Source: an uncultured Clostridia bacterium
GTDB taxonomy: Bacteria; Bacillota; Clostridia; Oscillospirales; CAG-272
DNA length: 25,057 bases
NCBI GenBank assembly: GCA_904501765.1
Contig: CAJGCM010000016.1
Coordinates: forward strand, 1 to 25,057
Reading direction: 5' to 3'
Shown: positions 21,869 to 25,057 of the stretch, piece after piece
Layout: every line of letters begins with the position of its first letter
How positions within the stretch are numbered: position 1 is the first letter of the stretch
The notes under the pieces: generated by a model
Told to the model about the DNA's origin: nothing
The model's database searches: none
What the model saw: the letters and a program-made list of their open reading frames with translations, nothing else
Program-made: the position numbers and the translations under genes

Positions 21869-23305
21869 TTATTTAAGTTCTTCAAGAACCCTTTTTATAA
21901 ATTCAAAAACTCTTACCGAGGAGGATATTGAAAGATGCTCGTCGGTGGTGTGAATATCGTAGTTGTCGGGACCAAAGGAAATACAGTCAAGCCCCTCTAT
22001 TGCATCGGAGAAGAGCCCGCATTCAAGCCCTGCGTGAATTGTAACAACCTTTGCTTCCTTGCCGTACATCTCACGGTAAACCCTACAAGCGGTATCACGA
22101 AGGGCAGATTCGCTCTTGTACGCCCAGCCGGGATAGTCGCCTCTTTCGGAGTATTCTGCGCCCACTGAGTTTGCGGTATTCTTAATTCTTTCCGCAAGAG
22201 CCCGCTTCTCCTCGCTTTTTGAGGAGCGAACGGATACGCAAAGAGTAAACTCTTCATCCGCAAGCCTTACGATTCCGCAATTGGAGGAGGTTTCGACAAG
22301 CCCCTCAATATGAGGATTCATAGCAGTAATTCCGTAAGGCGCACCGCAGCCAAGCTTAACGATTTTTTCGCTTGACTCTCTGTCGCAGGGGGGCGTGTCA
22401 AATTCTTCGTTTTTAAGCTCGATGGAAATATTCGGGTCGCTCTCCTTATATCTTTCCTTGATTTCCTTTGAAAGTGTCAGCGCAATATCTTCGGCGCCCT
22501 CTGTGTAAGTAATGAATTTTGCAAAAAAGTCGGTGGGAATTGCATTGTCGGCAACGCCGCCCGCAGCCTCCGCTACATAGGTGTCCCCGAGGGCGGCTAA
22601 AATTTCAAAGCCAACCTTTATAGCATTTGCCCGACCTCTGTCGATTTCAACGCCGCTGTGGCCGCCAAGAAGCCCAGATACGGTGAGCTTGTATTTCTTA
22701 CCGTGAATAGGAGCTTTTGTCCTTGTAACCTTAAGAGTGGAGTCGGTTCTTACTCCGCCTGCGCAGCCTGCAGTGAAAATGCCCTCGTCGTCAGAGTCCA
22801 CGTTGAGAAGAATTCTTCCCGTAAGGACGGATTTATCAAAGGCGGCGGCTCCGAGCAAACCAATCTCCTCGTCGGAGGTAAATAGCGCTTCTATTGTGGG
22901 GTGCTTGATGGTGTTGTCCTCAAGTAGCGCTAAAGCGTATGCCACGGCAATTCCGTCGTCACCGCCAAGGCTCGTGCCATCGGCTCTGAGAAAATCTCCG
23001 TCGGCATAAACGTCAATGCCGTCCCTCGTCAAATCCTTCTTCGAGTCTGATGTCTTTACCGCAACCATATCCGTATGCCCCTGAATAATTACACCGGGGC
23101 TGTTCTCGTATCCTTCGCTTGCGCTTTTTCTGATAAGCACGTTGTCAGAAGTATCCCTTATGCAGAAAAGCCCCCGCTCATTGGCAAAATTCACAAGGTA
23201 GTCCGCAATTCCCTTGGTGTTTCCAGAGCCGTGAGGAATTTTTGCGATTTCCAAAAAATAGTGGAAGAAGCGCTCGTTTGGCCAATCCGAATTTAAATCT
23301 TTCAT
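21869..23305 (-). CDS. pepD: Aminoacyl-histidine dipeptidase (PepD/carnosinase, M20 family)
   Basis: This 478-residue cytoplasmic zinc dipeptidase is close to the family length of about 485. Visible features are IIQGHTDMVAVK (73-84, with H77 and catalytic D79), the bridging aspartate in SLGGDDGIAVAYA (112-124), the catalytic glutamate pair in SDEEIGLLGA (144-153), and GLLGGHSGVEIDRGRANA at the lid-domain contact. It cleaves dipeptides, classically Xaa-His, with broad specificity. The ATG at 23305 follows GGGAGA by 4 bases; an in-frame TTG 24 bases upstream has no such site. First gene of a two-gene operon with the M29 peptidase, divergent from the M18 peptidase. Confidence 0.93.
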   Translation of the reverse strand: MKDLNSDWPNERFFHYFLEIAKIPHGSGNTKGIADYLVNFANERGLFCIRDTSDNVLIRKSASEGYENSPGVIIQGHTDMVAVKTSDSKKDLTRDGIDVYADGDFLRADGTSLGGDDGIAVAYALALLEDNTIKHPTIEALFTSDEEIGLLGAAAFDKSVLTGRILLNVDSDDEGIFTAGCAGGVRTDSTLKVTRTKAPIHGKKYKLTVSGLLGGHSGVEIDRGRANAIKVGFEILAALGDTYVAEAAGGVADNAIPTDFFAKFITYTEGAEDIALTLSKEIKERYKESDPNISIELKNEEFDTPPCDRESSEKIVKLGCGAPYGITAMNPHIEGLVETSSNCGIVRLADEEFTLCVSVRSSKSEEKRALAERIKNTANSVGAEYSERGDYPGWAYKSESALRDTACRVYREMYGKEAKVVTIHAGLECGLFSDAIEGLDCISFGPDNYDIHTTDEHLSISSSVRVFEFIKRVLEELK

Positions 23306-23372
23306 AAAATCTCCCGTGTTAAGGCGCAATCATACAATAGAGTATCTTGCGCTACTTTTAAATCTCTTATAT

Positions 23373-23401
23373 ATTTTACACTAAACTACTCTCTTTTTCA
23401 A
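23373..23401 (-). promoter_or_regulatory. Sigma-A promoter for the pepD-M29 operon
   Basis: On the minus strand, -35 TTGAAA (23396-23401), a 17-base spacer and -10 TAAAAT (23373-23378). The leader is about 60 bases. It is separated by 9 bases from the opposing M18 promoter. Confidence 0.75.
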
Positions 23402-23410
23402 GCACTTATG

Positions 23411-23439
23411 TTGACATTTGAAAGAAAAAGTTATAAAAT
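23411..23439 (+). promoter_or_regulatory. Sigma-A promoter for the M18 aminopeptidase gene
   Basis: -35 TTGACA (23411-23416, perfect), a 17-base spacer and -10 TAAAAT (23434-23439). Confidence 0.8.
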
Positions 23440-23487
23440 ATAAAAAAACAGGAAAAGACATATCCGTGCTTCGGAAAGGAAAATAAT

Positions 23488-24765
23488 ATGAAAAACACAA
23501 ATTCCGCTCTTTCGAGCTTTTTAAAGGAAGCAAAAACTCCGTATCACGCAGTAGGAGTGATTAAGGAAAGACTTCTTGCTGAAGGATACGAGGAGCTTTA
23601 TGAAAGTGATTCTTGGAGTCTATGTGACGGAGGAAAGTATTTTACCGTAAGAGGCGGAGCTTCGATTATAGCCTTCCGCAACGAGGGCTTCGGCTTTATG
23701 GTTACCGCAACTCACTGCGATTCGCCCTCGTTTAGAGTAAAGGGTGAGCTTGAAGGGCGTGACTATATTCGTCTTGACGTTGAAAAGTACGGCGGACCTA
23801 TAAATTATTCCTGGCTTGATACCCCCCTGTCAGTAGGAGGAAGAATAGTCGTAAAAACCGAGGGCGGCGTTGAAGCAAGACTTGCCGACATCGGAGATAA
23901 AACCGTGGTTATTCCAAGCCTTGCCATTCATATGAGGCGTGACGTTAACGACGGATGTAAGCTTAACGTTGCCTCGGATATGATTCCCTTAGCGTCGCTT
24001 CGCACCTCGGAGATAAGACTGCTTGATTTGATAGCGGAGAGCGCAGGTGTTGACAAGTGTGATATTATATCCTACGACCTTCAGCTCTTTTCTGCGGCCG
24101 AGCCTGTCCTGGTAGGTCTTTCTGACGAATTTTTGCTCTCATCGAGAATCGACGATTTGAGTTGCGTATGGGGTTGTCTTGAAGGCTTCCTTTCGGCACA
24201 GAAGGCAGGGTCCTGCCCTGTACTTGCGGTCTTTGATAATGAGGAAACAGGCTCCCACACAAAGCAGGGCGCTGCCTCTACCTTCTTAAGAGATACCCTT
24301 ATGCGTGTGAGCGGCAGCGAGGAGGAATACAACAGAAGAGTGGCATCGGGCTTTATGGTATCGGCAGATAATGCCCACGCATTCCATCCAAACCATCCCG
24401 AGCTTGCAGATAAGGAAAATGCCCCCACACTTGGCGGCGGCATAGTTATAAAATACAACGCAAACCAGAAATATACCACCGAGGCGGTGTCTGACGCTAT
24501 CTTCCGTGAGGTGTGCCGTATGGCAGGAGCAGAGGTGCAGAGCTTTTATAACAGAGCAGATATGGTAGGTGGCTCAACCCTCGGCTCTATATCCAACACG
24601 AAGGTGTCATTGAGAACAGTTGATATAGGCTTGCCTCAGCTTGCAATGCATTCCTGCACAGAGCTTATGGCTATGCGTGACGCAGAGCTGCTTGTCCTCG
24701 CTATGAAGAAATTTTATTCAACCGATCTTGAGGTAAAGGGCGAAAGCATAAAAATCAAGGGCTGA
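23488..24765 (+). CDS. M18-family aminopeptidase
   Basis: This 425-residue cytosolic dodecameric-type zinc aminopeptidase is of normal family length. Metal and catalytic residues are visible: H76 in ATHCDSP, the bridging aspartate in SRIDDLSC (D222/D223), catalytic E252 and ligand E253 in FDNEETGSHTKQGA, D294 in SADNAHAFHPNHPE, and H388 in LAMHSCTELM. M18 enzymes favour acidic or hydrophobic N-terminal residues; specificity here is unknown. The start ATG has AAAGGA 8 bases upstream. It is divergent from pepD across a compact double promoter, so the three peptidases may be coregulated. A weak AAAATCA/TGATTTT hairpin spans the stop codon (24751-24769). No strong terminator follows directly. Confidence 0.93.
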   Translation: MKNTNSALSSFLKEAKTPYHAVGVIKERLLAEGYEELYESDSWSLCDGGKYFTVRGGASIIAFRNEGFGFMVTATHCDSPSFRVKGELEGRDYIRLDVEKYGGPINYSWLDTPLSVGGRIVVKTEGGVEARLADIGDKTVVIPSLAIHMRRDVNDGCKLNVASDMIPLASLRTSEIRLLDLIAESAGVDKCDIISYDLQLFSAAEPVLVGLSDEFLLSSRIDDLSCVWGCLEGFLSAQKAGSCPVLAVFDNEETGSHTKQGAASTFLRDTLMRVSGSEEEYNRRVASGFMVSADNAHAFHPNHPELADKENAPTLGGGIVIKYNANQKYTTEAVSDAIFREVCRMAGAEVQSFYNRADMVGGSTLGSISNTKVSLRTVDIGLPQLAMHSCTELMAMRDAELLVLAMKKFYSTDLEVKGESIKIKG

Positions 24766-24793
24766 TTTTAAAGAGATTTTGCGCTATACGAGC

Positions 24794-24810
24794 AAAAAAG
24801 AGGCTGTCGC
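24794..24810 (+). other. Possible left arm of a split terminator
   Basis: AAAAAAGAGGCTGTCGC (24794-24810) reads like the left arm of a rho-independent terminator, but no matching GCGACAGCCTC is present before the window ends. The repeat array follows directly, so the right arm may lie past 25057. Confidence 0.25.
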
Positions 24811-24833
24811 ATTTAAGCATAACCGAATAATTA

Positions 24834-25028
24834 GCGTGTTATCCTTAACGGAGAACACGCAAGTGAATTGCAACATCACGGTTGCATGAATTGAAAGCTG
24901 CGCTTTCATGAGTTGCCTGTGGCATGAATTGTGCCTTTGGCACATTGGTTGCAATTCAATTCATGGAGGAGGCATGCCGACGAGAAATCATGGCGAAGCC
25001 AATTCATGATGCGTCAGCATCAATTCAT
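24834..25028. repeat. Intergenic mini-hairpin array with TGAATTG / CAATTCA linkers
   Basis: A GCGTGTT/AACACGC hairpin (24834-24860) leads into a series of short hairpins: TGCAAC/GTTGCA (24869-24886), TGAAAGC/GCTTTCA (24892-24908), TGCC/GGCA (24914-24924), TGTGCC/GGCACA (24930-24944), the palindrome GGCATGCC (24971-24978), TGGC/GCCA (24991-25001) and TGATGC/GCATCA (25007-25022). Linkers read TGAATTG or close variants in the left half (24864, 24887, 24909, 24925) and CAATTCA(T) in the right half (24952, 24957, 25000, 25021), so orientation flips near the centre. No open reading frame of substance is present. Not a CRISPR: units are irregular and there are no spacers. Its right boundary may lie outside the window. 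Confidence 0.75.
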
Positions 25029-25057
25029 CTATAAAAACAAACAGAGCAAGAATAGAA

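Noticed and set aside
24864..25028. CRISPR array
   Set aside because: Linkers are only 7 bases, spacing is irregular, orientation flips midway, and the material between linkers is palindromic rather than unique spacer sequence.

Overview
The window looks like chromosomal DNA of an anaerobic Firmicute, most likely a gut-type Clostridia member. That assignment is an inference. It rests on strong GGAGG-type ribosome binding sites, many sigma-A promoters with 16-17 bp spacers, short T-run terminators shared by convergent genes, and Clostridia-typical families (SLH-domain protein, BspA-like LRR protein, cytidylate-kinase-like protein, COG2509 flavoprotein, MglBAC importer). I saw no phage, transposase, tRNA, rRNA or CRISPR. 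Genes sit in short operons on alternating strands, and several start codons were moved to the Met that follows a clear ribosome binding site.

Left part (1-4.3 kb): the 3' end of dut; a minus-strand operon of an RluA-type pseudouridine synthase and an inositol-monophosphatase-type phosphatase; a plus-strand pair of a sugar-nucleotide pyrophosphorylase-like protein and RidA; and a small divergent pair of regulators (AbrB-type and XRE-type) whose intergenic region holds three copies of one operator-like motif. Then (4.3-8.2 kb): an ion permease of the SLC13/ArsB type, a cytidylate-kinase-like protein and the bifunctional NAD(P)HX repair enzyme Nnr.

Centre (8.2-15 kb): a surface-associated region. 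An SLH-domain cell-wall protein is transcribed leftward. Head-to-head with it, a consensus TTGACA-N17-TATAAT promoter drives a four-gene operon: a 973-residue membrane-anchored BspA-like LRR protein, an HPr-kinase/PEPCK-fold P-loop protein, a Wzz/CpsC-type membrane protein and a CpsD-type BY-kinase. No polysaccharide synthesis genes accompany them, and the kinase has no C-terminal tyrosine cluster. I consider this the most interesting protein-coding module.

Right part (15-25 kb): a galactose-type ABC importer (mglB-mglA-mglC, minus strand), a COG2509 FAD-dependent dehydrogenase, and three peptidases (M20 PepD and M29 in one operon, M18 divergent from them), which suggests peptide salvage. The last 200 bases hold an unusual array of tiny hairpins joined by repeated TGAATTG / CAATTCA linkers, with the linker orientation flipping near the middle. 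It is the strongest candidate for an undescribed non-coding element.
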